A stretch of 64,000 nt of DNA from Prochilodus magdalenae (GCA_024036415.1 JAMWET010003610.1:225001-289000); one strand, 5' to 3'; numbered from the stretch's first letter, positions 12,033 through 23,940 are shown. Numbers and translations are program-made. Notes: generated by a model from the sequence alone, not told the origin.

Positions 12033-15000
12033 GTAGGTGGATGGGCTTTTCTCCACTGGAAGATTTCTAGCACGCCTTCTCTCTCTCTTTCTTTTTCTCT
12101 TTCTTTCTTTCTATTAGAAGAGACATTTTCTATACATCACGTGGTTTTTATTTTAATATATGTTGTTATATGAACTGTATGTACTTTTTTATACTGTGTG
12201 TTTGTGCCTCATGATAAATGCGTAACTCATGCTTTTTTTTTCTCGGTTAAAACTTGAAAGTGGGCTCACTTTGGAGCACTTTAATCTCACGGCGTAACTG
12301 GGCATAACTTCCCACTGTCTAGCGTTAAATCCAACTCATTTTAGCGGCAGTCCAGGCACAGGCTAATCCGGAAAACTAATAATGGAATCCAACGAGTCCA
12401 CCTGAGGACAGCAGTCTAACCCTATAACAGATTTAGCACTCTGCGCCAACGTGAGGCACTAAAGCCCTTAAAGAATGTAATCCTGCTTTCTGGCAGTTCT
12501 CCGTGTCCTCGGTGAAAACGGAGAGGGGAAAAAACACAAACAAAAGAAAAGCTTCCTCCTCTTTTACGTGAGCTGTAGTGCGCTATGCGCGTTCCAGCTT
12601 GCGCAGAAATGATCGCCTAACTAACTAATGTCGCATTGTTTTTTTCTCCCTTCGCAGCAATTCAGCCGCAACAACAGCTCCGTGCAGGCGAACAGCCTGA
12701 AGGATCTGCTCCAGAGTAAGATCGACGACTTGGAGAAGCAGGTGCTGTCCCGCGTCAACAGCTTGGAGGAGGGCGCCAAGCCAGGGCTGCGCAATGACAC
12801 GGAGCAGCGCGCGCGCGTCGAGTCCACCCTCACCTCCCTGCACCAACGCATCACCGACCTGGAGAAAGGTGAAGGCGGACTTTTGGGGCCTTTCTTGCTG
12901 GTTATTTATATGCCCATCAATCAGACATCCTACGCAGAGTTCTTGCGCAGCGCGGGGAAAAAAGCGCAGTCAATACTCGATCAGGCGATTATATCGATGA
13001 TAATGGAAGGAGATTGCTGTACAGCAAACGGGCTCGTGTGATAGATGGGACCCACAAGCTTCAGTGAGGAAGAGAAGGAGGAGGAGGAGGGGGAGAACGA
13101 GCTGCATTGCTTTGCAAGTTACGCGAAGCCAGTTTTACAGCATTGGAGGGGTGGGAATCAGTCAGAGAAATCAGAACGTGAGCTTTTCTGCGCATGCCCC
13201 GCCCCCTACTCCATAGAAAAAAAGAAAAGGAAAACTGTCCCAGTCCCTGAACCGTTTTTTCTTGCCCTTGCACGCGCGTCATCGCATAATAGGCATCAAA
13301 GACGATGGCAGGGAGGGAGGGAATGAGGGTTGATACAATGCAGGAGATGCAGTGACAGTGCTCTACAATATGCGTATCTACCCAATGCCAATAATCTTTA
13401 AGCTCAGTGAATTTAAGCTCTTCCAGATTTCCTTCAGTGTACTGAAGGCCATTCATGATAGTCTCAGCACAGAATTCCCAGTAATAAATGCACTCAGTCT
13501 ACACTACATTCCTTACTGTGTACAATACGTCATCATATCGCTGCTGTCAGAAGATAACCCTGTATCTCCAAAACTAAAATTTCATAGGAGAAGGATGTCA
13601 AGTAGTTTTATTGTCAATGCTTCAATATGTACAAGACTTACAGAGGATTAAAAGTGTGTTTCTCTCCTTCCCAAGATATAGAAAATATAACATTTAACTA
13701 TAAATAAATTAACTAAAACAAGAACAACAGTATATTGAATGTCATAAACAATAAACATAAAATAGACACAAGACAGGCGATAAAATAAGGGCCCTGAGAT
13801 AAACATAAAAGAGAAAATAAGACACTGAAGAGAAGGAAGAAACATGCCTTAATCTGAATGTAATTTTTTCCACTGACAGTTTTGTCCATTTCTTTCGGTC
13901 CATGAATCATGACATTGCCAGACGTGTCAACGACAACAAATATGTCAAATAATACAAAGCAAAAAAAAAAAAAGCAGTGATAAGCAAAAGTTGGGGTACC
14001 CTTTCTTAACGATGAAGACTTGAGGAAAATGCAAAAGGCCTTTGTAAAGCTTATGGCGCAATTTATACCTCATGTTTTATTATCCTCCCAATACATAAAA
14101 CAAGTTCAGACTTACTGACGTACTTCAGGTAGTTCCCTGTAGAGGATGTTATTCTTGTTTAGAAATTCTACATATGCTGTAAAAAGTGTTTTATTGGTCC
14201 AACCCTAAATAATTCTCTGTTTGTTACAAGCAAAGGCTTATTTAACCTAAAACAGGACTTTCATTGACTTCCAGGCATTTTACAGTGTACCATATTGTTC
14301 AACATGGTAAATGAGTTTTAATGAAACATCTAAAATTACTTTGATTGAAAGAATTGTTTGTTCAAAGTCTGTATGTTTAGGTTAAATAAGCCTGATTCAT
14401 TTGCTTGTAACACACCAGAGTAATGGTTTAGGTTGGACTAATAAAGCACTTTGTACAGTGCACATATGACTGTACTAGTATATTAATGATTGGGACTTCT
14501 ACTTGCCACATCCTTAATTAACAAAAGGTAAACTTTTATTAATTAAGATTCAAACAATATATATCTTCAAATGTATAAAAACGATATTAAAGTCCAAAAA
14601 TACAGCTTAAACATGATTTTTGCCCCAGGGGAAAAGGTAGTGATTTGTACCTCTACATAGCCTACTGTAATAAAATAGAACCAAGCTGATTAATTAGCCA
14701 GCACAATTTAAATACGTATACTAGCAATGGAATATGAAACAATAATGTTCCCTACCTAAAGCTACTAAAGGCATGCCCTTGAGGATTCTTTCTTTTCGCC
14801 CGCAGGTCAAAAGGAAAACAGACCACTGGACAAATTCCAACTGACGTTCCCCCTCAGGACCAACTATATGTATGCTAAGGTCAAAAAGAGTCTGCCAGAG
14901 ATGTATGCCTTCACCGTGTGCATGTGGATTAAATCCAACGCGTCTCCAGGAGTGGGAACCCCATTCTCATATGCCGTCCCCGGTCAGGCCAATGAGCTGG

Positions 15001-16380
15001 TTCTTATTGAATGGGGAAGCAATCCTATGGAGATTCTCATTAACGACAAGGTAAATACTCAGCTCATATTTATGAGCCTCGACCACTTTAAGGCTTGCCA
15101 TGAAGTCATTTAAGCAATGAACCCAGTCTTACAAAAGAAGCTTTCATTAGTGGGGAATGTCTAGGAGAACTGCATTGCACAGATTTACTGTCAAAAGACC
15201 AACAATCGTCGAACCTTCCATTAGTTTCTACTGCCAAATTGAGGGCCACTTATTCCCCCACTGCTAACAATAACAATGCATTTACATGCCAGTAAAACAC
15301 ATTCACTTTGCTTTAGGTTGCTAAGCTGCCATTTCTGATCAACGACGGGAAATGGCATCACATCTGTGTCACCTGGACAACGCGTGACGGCGTGTGGGAA
15401 GCATTTCAGGACGGGGTGATGAGGGGCAGCGGGGAGAATCTGGCCCCATATCACCCAATCAAACCACAAGGGGTGCTGGTGTTGGGACAAGAGCAGGTAG
15501 GAACGCTTCCTTTGACCTTCACTGTCTCCTTGCATTCAATAATGGTAATCAAAGCTGGAAGAAATTATGCTGCGTATAATGTTAGCTGTCACACCAAATT
15601 TGTTACACTGACTGAAGCAGTAAGTGGAATTTTCCTGTTTCCCTCATCAGTTGTAATGCAGCAGGATATTACAAGCTCACCCGCTGTTCACGGGGCTAAT
15701 AACAAAAACAGGATAGGATATTAGCTTCGGATTAGGGCAAAGGAAGGATTTTTCCCACAGCTTCCACCTAGCCTGAGGCTTCAGTAATCTAAAGCGGCAA
15801 TAAAATACCCCATAAAGCTACTTAGCAATGCATTGAACTAAACAATAAAGTCATTCAAATGACCTTAACCTTATTAGGAGCCCGTATTTAGCTTAAGTTG
15901 AGGGAGCCAAAAGCAATTGCGGAAAGCTCTTGAGGAAATCCAACCAAACAATGACAACATGATGTCTCAAGCTAGCAAGTAATGCTATTCATAGCTTAGT
16001 GCTAGCCATGCTTGGCTAATTTCACTTCAAAAGGACACCGTTTTAAAACAAGCCATATTGGATGGTCCACCAGTCTGAGTAGGCTAATAAAGAATTCTGA
16101 ACGGTTTGGGGAATAACATATAAATTATAATGTGTTTGATTGCTTTGTTTCCCAATAGGACACCCTTGGAGGAGGGTTTGATGCTACTCAAGCATTTGTG
16201 GGAGACATGGCAAACTTCCACATCTGGGACCGGAAACTGACGGTAGGCGAGATTTATAATCTGGCCACCTGCAGCAGTAAAGCACAAGTGGGCAATGTCT
16301 TCTCCTGGCTGGAGACCAGCATTGAGATCTACGGGGGAGCATCCAAATGGACATTTGAGGCTTGCCGCCAACTGAACTGA
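11541..16380 (+). CDS. nptx1: Neuronal pentraxin 1, complete five-exon coding region
   Basis: Coding exons are 11541-12032, 12658-12868, 14806-15050, 15317-15496 and 16159-16380. The spliced CDS is 1350 nt and encodes 449 residues. Known role: a secreted, multimeric synaptic protein that clusters AMPA receptors and acts at excitatory synapses. Seen here: a signal peptide (1-27, with five consecutive Cys at 16-20), coiled-coil heptads at about 58-94 and 143-234, sequons at N169, N170 and N210, and a pentraxin domain from about 244 to 449. The pentraxin signature H-x-C-x-[ST]-W-x-[ST] is at 331-338. C273 and C333 should form the conserved disulfide. Predicted calcium ligands are E375, Q376, D377, D384 and Q387. 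The best match from memory is NPTX1 rather than NPTX2 or NPTXR. The protein is about 17 residues longer than human NPTX1, largely because of a Gly-rich linker. All introns are GT-AG and no lesion is seen. Confidence 0.96.
12033..12657 (+). other. nptx1: nptx1 intron 1
   Basis: A 625-bp phase-0 intron with donor GTAGGT and acceptor CTCCCTTCGCAG. It contains a short CT/TTTC stretch near 12079-12112. No separate gene is seen. Confidence 0.9.
12658..12868 (+). CDS. nptx1: nptx1 coding exon 2 (residues 165-234 and first base of 235)
   Basis: 211 nt that encode the second coiled-coil block (SLKDLLQSKIDDLEKQVLSR and TSLHQRITDLEK). Tandem N-glycosylation sequons are at N169 and N170, and another is at N210 (N-D-T). 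The donor GTGAAG begins at 12869, leaving phase 1. The open frame that continues past 12868 is only intron read-through. Confidence 0.95.
13604..13835 (-). mobile_element. LINE 3' end fragment in nptx1 intron 2
   Basis: The stretch beginning TTTTATTGTCAATGCTTC on the + strand, followed by A-rich sequence with repeated AATAAACATAAAA motifs, resembles the reverse complement of fish non-LTR retrotransposon 3' UTRs. No coding remnant is visible. This is a family resemblance from memory; orientation and exact ends are uncertain. Confidence 0.45.
14177..14460. mobile_element. Foldback MITE in nptx1 intron 2
   Basis: The two ends are long inverted repeats. The left arm (about 14177-14255) and the reverse complement of the right arm (about 14365-14460) match over about 80 bp with scattered differences, including shared TGTTACAAGCAAA and GGCTTATTTAACCTAAA. 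The word ACATATG flanks both sides (14170-14176 and 14462-14468), close to an 8-bp hAT-type target duplication (TACATATG versus CACATATG). There is no coding capacity, so it is non-autonomous. Confidence 0.72.
14806..15050 (+). CDS. nptx1: nptx1 coding exon 3 (residues 235-316)
   Basis: 245 nt beginning with the last two bases of the split Gly235 codon. It encodes the start of the pentraxin domain (FQLTFPLRTNYMYAKVKKSL), including C273, a partner in the conserved disulfide, and ending in ILINDK. The donor GTAAAT begins at 15051 (phase 0). N279 in N-A-S is a further potential glycosylation site. Confidence 0.96.
15051..15316 (+). other. nptx1: nptx1 intron 3
   Basis: A 266-bp phase-0 intron with donor GTAAAT and acceptor CTTTGCTTTAG. 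No internal feature is seen. Confidence 0.9.
15317..15496 (+). CDS. nptx1: nptx1 coding exon 4 (residues 317-376)
   Basis: 180 nt, exactly 60 codons, phase 0 at both ends. It encodes the centre of the pentraxin fold with the family signature at H331-x-C333-x-T335-W336-x-T338. It ends at E375-Q376, two of the predicted calcium ligands; the rest follow in exon 5. The donor GTAGGA begins at 15497. Confidence 0.96.
15497..16158 (+). other. nptx1: nptx1 intron 4
   Basis: A 662-bp phase-0 intron with acceptor TTTCCCAATAG. Sequence is unremarkable and no transposon is recognised. Confidence 0.88.
16159..16380 (+). CDS. nptx1: nptx1 coding exon 5 (residues 377-449, stop TGA)
   Basis: The final coding exon begins DTLGGGFDATQAF, which completes the calcium-binding cluster with D377, D384 and Q387. 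It ends in IEIYGGASKWTFEACRQLN followed by TGA at 16378-16380. The C terminus closely matches the end of vertebrate NPTX1 proteins. Confidence 0.96.
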   Translation, partial: DTLGGGFDATQAFVGDMANFHIWDRKLTVGEIYNLATCSSKAQVGNVFSWLETSIEIYGGASKWTFEACRQLN

Positions 16381-17512
16381 GCCACATGGGAATTACAAAG
16401 TTACCAAGAAAGTGGAGTTTTCCAAGTCAACCCGTCGTTCAATCGTTTATTAAACGTCATTCAGAAGATATGGAGACATAGGACAAACAACAAGCATCAT
16501 CCGGATCATTTTTGTTAGATGTTTGAATGAATTCTTGTGAACACTTGAGCTTTTTTGTTGGTTGTGCAAAAGAAATACCTTTGGCTTTGGAGTTCGGATT
16601 CCGAGTGGAAGGCTTGAGATGGTCTATTCCAAATTTTTGTTTTTTCTCTTTCGAAGGCACTGTCTTTTCTGATCTTCTGCTGGGCGAGTGATGCCTTACT
16701 GGACAGTTAGCCTACTTGACACAAAACGGCTAAGGCTCTCCATTCGTATAGCACGGATCATACGACCCATTTTTAGCTTTTGGAAGCCATGTAGTTTTAC
16801 ATTAGGTTTGTGAAATCACATAGGCTCTTTTCCCCTCCTCAGAACCGTATGAGAATCCTCATCCCATCCTTTTCCCTGGGATACTCACTGTGAACAATGG
16901 TGGAAGCTGAAAAAGAATGTAGAACAAAAGGAGGATGAAACCAATGTGGCATCTTGTTTGTTTTCTTCTCTTACAATGGTTTCTCTCTTCTCACCACCTG
17001 CTTGAAGTTTGTTTGCTTTGTTTTCCGTGCGGTTGTGAGTGCATTTGCGTGAATGAAAATTTACTAATTGCCAACATGTTACAAGCCTGGGTGCCTTTGG
17101 GCTGTTGAAGTATCTCAAAACTCATTCTTCATCACTTGCAATGTACTCGTTCTTGTGTGTTTCTTTCTTCGTGTAACTATTGATTTTGGAAGCTGTGTTG
17201 ATTACGGTCACAACATGTAATAGTTCAGTTCACGAAAACAATGAGCAGTCAGTGCGTGTTCGAGGCGGTTTTGTTGAAAAACGTAGTGTGTTGCGGCAGG
17301 TGTTTGTACTTTCCAAGGAATGTTCTATGTACAGAAAACAGCATGATAGTCCAAAATGCTGCAAAAAAGCACCAACGAAAAAGAAATCTGCTTTTCCTAT
17401 CCTCCTTTTGGGTTGAGATTTTATACTGTATTGTTATATGCTAAAAGCATGGCAGCACTGAAAGATGAAAAAGATCTAATTTTTGTAATAAAATTGTGAT
17501 ACCTAAAACAGC
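16381..17512 (+). other. nptx1: nptx1 3' UTR
   Basis: About 1.13 kb between the stop codon and the predicted cleavage site. The length is inferred from the first canonical AATAAA. It is T-rich in places and contains no long conserved ORF. Confidence 0.7.
17487..17492 (+). terminator. nptx1: nptx1 poly(A) signal AATAAA
   Basis: A canonical AATAAA about 1.1 kb after the stop codon. A GT-rich stretch (CCTGTGTGG) follows about 25 bp later, which is the expected downstream element. Cleavage is predicted near 17505-17512. Confidence 0.75.
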
Positions 17513-18094
17513 AAGCCTGTGTGGAAATGTCTGCTTTATGCCTGCTTTGTTCTATCTCAGGGAGCATTCTTTTCATGGGTTCAGCAGGAACACCAAAGCC
17601 CTCACATGACTTAAGCATCACGTTACTGCCAACTGCTGTTGAAGGATTTGGGCACACAAAGCAACATCGTTCCTGTATGACTCAATATTGCAGATGAATA
17701 ATGCTGTCACTTTCACAATCCACTAGTGGGTAGCATGTTATGGTATAAGATATATCTATTTCATTTTTATTTAACTGTTAAATACACATGTAGAAAATGT
17801 CATTTCAGGTCCATACCACTGCAGCTGGACATTCTGCTGCAATGTATTGATTACTAAGAATCTAATAAAAGATAATAGTGCAGTTCTCACTGTAGTACTC
17901 AATAAGTACCCTTTTTCCAGTGCACTGGCCCATTCCATGTTACATATTACCATTGCTAGTAACTCCTATGTATTACTGTGAGTACTCCATACTACCCTAC
18001 AGTATGTTCACCTCTCTCGTGTGCTCACCAGCTGACTGAACTGGTAGGTCAGCATAAAAGTGCGCTTTCATTTGAGTTTAATGGTTTAACATGT

Positions 18095-18325
18095 CAACTA
18101 GCTTGACCAACTAGCTTGACCAAGCCAGTCAATTCAATCATTAAGCAGCTTAACGAACGTGTACAACCAACAAGCATTACATTAAACCAGAGCATATAAA
18201 ATGTTGGTCAACCAGCAAAGATAGACTAACCAGCTAATTAACCAGCTTGGGCTATGTTTGTACCCTGTCCACTAGATGTCCAGCTTAGACCATCTGAAAT
18301 CAGCTACTAGCTGGCTTTAACTAGA
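18095..18325. repeat. Degenerate CCAGCT/CTAGCTTG-rich dispersed repeat
   Basis: The words AACCAGCT, CTAGCTTGACCA and related permutations recur irregularly over about 230 bp. The pattern resembles decayed 'accagct' minisatellite-like repeats of teleost genomes. Unit length and copy number are not clear. Confidence 0.4.
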
Positions 18326-18505
18326 TTTATCAGTACGGGTCACTTTTATATATACATATATTTACATAATAAGAATTACATTAATGTCCACTAAATTCAA
18401 AATACTAAATACTGTAGAGCTGTGCAGATGTGACCGTTGTCACATAAATGACCATGTATATGCATACTATGTACTATAAATGACTTGTAATTACTCCATA
18501 AATTC

Positions 18506-18508
<3 letters not shown>

Positions 18509-18536
<28 letters not shown>
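18509..18536. repeat. (AT)n microsatellite
   Basis: About 13 AT units. Confidence 0.9.
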
Positions 18537-21500
18537 TGCATTGTCATTATATAAAGGTTAATATCCGTTGCCTTGAAGAAAAAGGGGTTTAAGACAGGTC
18601 AGCATGCATGTTTCTACATGCAGAGACAGATCTGAATCGGGTTACAGAAAGTAGACAGCATTTGCATACGCACTCTTATGCATCTTGCATCGCAAGCAGT
18701 CTACATTAGTGCTGAATAAATCTGCAGGCAGACTAAACGCACACAGCAGCTCAAGGTGCAGCCCATCATAACCAAGGTAAATAACCAGCAAACACCCATC
18801 CAGCCCAGGGTCACTGTCCTAGCACCAATCTTGACTATGTCTGTGGCCTCTGGTTTGCTGTTCTTTCCTCTGTGATGTAACTGAGGGTCGTAGTTCAATG
18901 CAATAATAGCTGGAAGATCAGCACTACGGTGCAATATGCACCAAAACCAGGCTCGTTATGTTAGCCAGGTATCGCAGCTCTGGACCTGGAGGACACCACT
19001 GGACAGCAAGTTTCATTGTCCACTCTAACAGTTGCACCCTTGTATCGACCTTGACTATGGTTTTTGGTATGCCTGTCCAAGTCAGGCTGTTAGCTGTTAT
19101 TAGATGGCACTAGTGTGAAGGGGCACTTTTCAGCTACTCATTCACAATTACGCACCACAATTGCATAGACATATATCAATCATCCAAATCAGTAAAGAGT
19201 ACCTCAAACTCGGGTTATACATGTACTCTGTGCAGTACTAGTGCATTTAACTAGAAGTAGATATTATCCTATAGAGGAATTTTGATCTGACATAAAATCA
19301 ATAATGATCAAAAGCAACCACTGTAAACAGTTTAGTCAAGCCAATATAGATACACAGCAACAATTAACATTTTTTGTAGATGTGCCAGTTCAGCTAATTT
19401 GGCTCAGTTTTTTGGTTTTGGTTTGACACATTGGTTCAATTCCTGCAACCTACACTGTAAAAAAAAAAGAGAAGAACTTCTATAGTAAATTCTAAAGTAA
19501 AGTAACTGATTGCACTACTTGTGGACAGGAGTTCATCCAACTTCAACTTCTTCGTTAAGTGAAACGCTCTCCTAACTCTCATTTGCAGCTTCTATGGTTA
19601 AGTAATCAGAATAGAATTTGCTTTTCCATTAGCACTAGGAATTGTACTGGGATTCCTCTTACCCTTGGGCTTCAAATTCACAAACTCTTGAGGTTAGACA
19701 GAAGCATCACATATTATCTAGTTACTTTTTCTTAATGTTAAAACAAAATAAAAATATTTCTACCATGCATGTATGGACTCAAACATTTGAATAACATCCC
19801 AGCAGGGGTTTGAACCTCAGCAATGCCATAAGTGGGCACCCATGTGAAGATCACGTGTGAAGGAAAAAGTTCTAGGTAGGGGAAAGCTGAATAAAAAATA
19901 AACCATGTTTTTTTAGAGATGCAGAACTAAAAATGTGAGGTAGGAGAACTTTCGACTAAAGCTCTATGGTTAGGTTGAGGTAACTCAAGAATAATGAGAA
20001 ACCTTAAGTTGAGCTGACATTCATTTTTAATAGTGTTTTATTTCTTCTGCATATATAAGAGACTAAGAGGGCAATAACTTCATTTTACTACAGAAAATAA
20101 AAAACAGTAACTCAAAGAAATATGCAGCAGTAGACTGTATACTTAAAAGTGTGTTTAATTTATGGTTATTAATTCACGGTGAAGGGTAATCTTTGCCACT
20201 GTGTGTTAAATCAGTAGATGAGCTAATGTAAGTGCTAACACTGTAATGTAAGACCGGGGGCTCTTGTTCTACAACACATAACCTCCCTTTCCATCAGTGA
20301 ATGACACACCACGGTGCTGTGTGCTTGTCATATAACACAGAGAAATCTCTTTTCTAACATCAGCTGTCATTGTTAGTCTAGCTGCATTACTTCAGGCGTC
20401 CTCACGTTCATGTCCATGCTGAGATGAAACCATAATAAGGAACAGTGACGCTCCATTTCAGTCTGTGAGCAGTTGACTTTGAGAAGATCTTGTGTCAACT
20501 TTTGACAACAGCAACTATTTTTGCTATACCGGTGTTTACCTGTATTTGCAAGCGTCCAGCCTTTCCAATTATACTGTAGAACATTTCTCCAGACATTTCA
20601 ACATTTCCTGCCTGCTCCAGTTTGGAAAAAGTTAGGCTGAGTTTACACCAGGCATTCTAATGCACGGAAAAAGCCTTGCTGAAAAAAAATGCCTTGTGCA
20701 ATATACACACTGTAACCATATCAGCACTGCTCACATTGTATACGTCTGAATAATGTCACTCTCTCTCCCCGATTTCCCCACTTTTTTATGCAGTGTGTAG
20801 AAGTGTTGGTAAAAGGTTTAGAGCATACTTATCACTCATGTCTTTACAGTCCATTTATGAAAATAAGCTGAGAAAACGCACATTTTAAATTCATTGTTTT
20901 TGTGTCATTAAATAGCAAAGCCGACTATAGGTTGTTTACCTATATCAGTCTTAAAGGCACAGTAACACACCGCTTGTCTGCAAAAAAACATATGTTTACA
21001 AATAATTGCATGTTTTGCCACATATATAGCTTCACATGTGAACACATATTTTCTAAACATGAATGCATGTTTTGTCAACATAACTCAAAATTTTAAGTTG
21101 CCCCGGACATTGTGTGTACATTTACTGATGAATAGACCAAAATAATTGGCCCAAAGATACTTTGGCTTCATTGACTTACATTTGAACAACAGCAGTAATA
21201 TGAAGTCTGCAGAAGGCACATGTGTCTATTCATGTGCAATATGAAATGTGTGTAAGGGAATAAGAGAGGATGCAAAATGGGCATGCTAAAACAATGATAA
21301 TAAAATCCACACAAATGGCGGGTCAAGGATACGATCCCTTTGAAGCATTTTAGGGAGGAACTAAAGTGCTATTGCAGGGAACAAAATTATGTGTATATAT
21401 ATATATATATGTGCAAGAGACTAAATATTGTGGTGAAGGAATGTTAACTTATTGTGAAGGAGTGGAAAACATTTGCAAGGACAGGAGAAGGAAAGAAACA

Positions 21501-22382
21501 GCAGACACATTCTGACCACCTTGCAGCCACATTCCGTTGGATTGCATGTAAAGTATATACTGCCAGGAGAAAACGCCAGTCAAGGAAAAGCAAGGCAGCG
21601 GTTAGAAAGAGTGACATTTGAGCTCATAAGATTTGAAGTCTTGTGTCAGAGACATTAGTGATTATGTATTGTTTAAAGCTTAGGCGTATGATACAAACTT
21701 TATCGTAGCATAGTGCTCTAAACTTTGTGGAAAAGACAAGTTATGTATTTATGTATATCTACATGGTTGTGCACACTGTCACCATGTTCTAGCTATTAAC
21801 ATCTAACCTTTGCCAAATTTCGATGGACTGTTTCCGCACATATGTTATTTACTTAAACTAAATATTTTGTTTTGCTTTTCAACTCCTCACACATCTTATC
21901 TAGTCCTCTGAACATATCATTTCAGATTCATTGCCATGATGAGTAAAAGCTGATCAAATTCAAAAGCAGCTTCAGTCCAATACAGGTGAGTTGCTGTTTT
22001 CTCAGTCCCTGACAGGAACCATCAAGCATAACGTTTCCACCCCACCACACAGAATAGACCAAGCAAACAGCTGTTAAAACAATTGGTTTTTGCAACGTTC
22101 TCAGTAAACATTCAACTAATTGTTGAGAAACTGGCGTTAGAAGGTCTACGCTTCATAACAGGCAGTGTGGCAGCTGGGTTTCTATTCTAAAGCACTAATC
22201 CCATAGTATGCATTCAATCAAGAGTTTTTGTTTCACAATAAGGTTTTATTTTCATGCTACATAAAATCATGTAGTGTATATTAGACATATAACCTGCTTT
22301 AAACCAGGCCTTGTAATATAATTGGGTGGGCATTGTGTTATGGTGAACTTTCATAAGGCTTTCAAAGCTCCAGACCATGATT

Positions 22383-22500
22383 GTTAGATTAGATTCAACT
22401 TTGTCATTGTGCAGAGTACAAGTACAGAGCCAATGAAATGCAGTTAGCATCTAACCAGGAGTGCAGGTACAGTATTATTTACATAAACATAAAGACGAGC
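22383..22500 (-). mobile_element. LINE 3' end fragment
   Basis: The + strand reads TTAGATTAGATTCAACTTTG then TCATTGTGC and AATGAAATGCAGTTAGCATC. This matches, in reverse complement, the 3' UTR style of teleost non-LTR retrotransposons. Only the tail is present. Confidence 0.5.
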
Positions 22501-23099
22501 AGTATAATGGCACCATCTTCAGCCAAAAACCAAGCTCGGTCCAGTCCTGGAAGACTGTACAGCACAGAACAGCACATGACTGATTAGTTGTGAGACAGGA
22601 GTTGGCACTCCTTATGCAACCACATCATCCTTTTCCGTGTTCTAGATCACCCTGAAGCGGACTGTATCCCATTTCCCAAATGATCCATGAAAGTGCCATG
22701 ATTCTAAAACCAAGATCAATTTACAGGTCAATAATATCCAGCTTCTCATTAGTAGGTGAAACCGACCTGGTGCTCTTCTGCAGCCATCGATATCTGCACT
22801 CACACATCAATAACTTATCCTCAGTTTATCCTCCAATATTCTATACATCACCCGAATCCAATACAAGATGGCAAACAGGGATCATACGGCATCTTCCATT
22901 TCCTACTGAAGCTTTCCCTCCCCCAGCAAGGCCTACATTTGACTTGGCAGAGTGGTCACTGGGGGATTCTCCAGAAATAGGAACCTTTCTCTTCACACTA
23001 TTCGCTATCATGTCTAGTGTTTGCTGGCCACATTTGCTCGAGATGTAAGACACAGTCAGTGCATGCAGCATCCACCGTGGCTGATAATAGTGCATGTGC

Positions 23100-23940
23100 T
23101 AGAACGTTTAAGAGTTTTCCTTCTTTCTGTCCTCCTTTAATACAGTCCTACAGTATTTCTCCTTTAATCATGTCTTTTTCCTTCCTGTCTCTTCTTGCCT
23201 CCTCCTTCTGTCTTCTTATATCTGCCTTTCCTTTAATCTCTCCTTTTGTTATTTCCTTGCTATATTTTGCCCTTCTTTTTGCTTTTCTTTTCCCTCCTTC
23301 CTCACTACTAAACTAATAAACCAAACTCATTTCCTTTCTCCTGTTTTTCTTATTCTCTCCTCCCATCCCTGGTGCTTGATGCTTAACATTCTACCTACCT
23401 TTGTTGCTACTTCTGTCCTCTTGTACTTTTCTGTCCTTATATGCTCTCCTCTATTTTGTTTCCTATCTCTAATGTAATTGTCATTCCTTTATTTAACCTT
23501 TCCTTTGCTTTTCTTTTCCTCTTGTTTCCTTAATTTTTATTCCTTCCTGTGATTTCTTTAACCTTTTGTTGACTACTTTCTCTCTTTTCTTTCCCATGCT
23601 CTTTTCTCTTATGTTGTTTACTTCCTGCTTTACTTTTACTCCTTTCCTTAATGGCTTATCCTTTGCTTCTTTCCTTCCCTGCGTCCTGTATACTTCCTAT
23701 TCTTGGTGTTTCCCTCCAAATGTATTATTTACCACCGTGCCTAGTTTCCCTCCCTCCCTCTTTCTTGTGTTGATTCCTCCCTGCCATCGTTTTTTTCCTA
23801 CCTACTGTCGCACTCCATCTGTATGCCTTCTCTGCCCTTCTTTACTAAAGTTGTCTTCTCATTTGCTTTCTTCCTGCTTTACTTTTTCCCCTTCGTTCCT
23901 CCCCTCCTTTTCCTTCATCTCCCTTTTTCCATCACTGCTG
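23100..23940. repeat. Long pyrimidine-rich tract on the + strand
   Basis: About 840 bp composed mostly of C and T, rich in CCTT, TTCC and CTTT words with occasional A or G. It is not a pure tandem array, and looks like a decayed CTTT/CCTT simple repeat. The 161-residue ORF at 23566-24051, rich in Ser, Phe, Leu and Pro, follows from this composition and is not a credible gene. Confidence 0.8.

Larger units (their letters stand above)
12869..14805 (+). other. nptx1: nptx1 intron 2
   Basis: The largest intron, 1937 bp, phase 1, with acceptor TTCGCCCGCAG. Its 5' part is GC-rich and carries TGCGCATGCCCCGCCCCC at 13189-13206, which looks like an NRF1-type site fused to an Sp1-type box. The 3' half is AT-rich and contains a LINE tail (13604-13835) and a foldback MITE (14177-14460). 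Confidence 0.88.
17513..22382. other. Non-coding region downstream of nptx1
   Basis: No gene is recognisable. It holds a degenerate ACCAGCT/CTAGCTTGACC repeat at about 18095-18325, an (AT)n run at 18509-18536 and a short (AT)n run at 21393-21411. Other ORFs are short and without family motifs. Confidence 0.55.

Noticed and set aside
11633..12073. Minus-strand ORF of 146 residues with a Pro run
   Set aside because: It is the shadow of nptx1 exon 1; the Pro run is the complement of the Gly run.
12628..13041. ORF of 137 residues that begins in intron 1 and runs into intron 2
   Set aside because: Only 12658-12868 is exon; the rest is intron read-through, and the donor at 12869 is well supported by exon 3 continuing the pentraxin sequence.
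19425..19455. GGTTCAATTCCTGCAACC considered as a tRNA B-box
   Set aside because: No acceptor stem, A-box or cloverleaf could be built around it.
19458..20038. Possible DNA transposon with ACACTGTAAAAAAAA and AATAGTGTTTTA ends
   Set aside because: End similarity is mostly A/T runs, and no target duplication or related copy was found.
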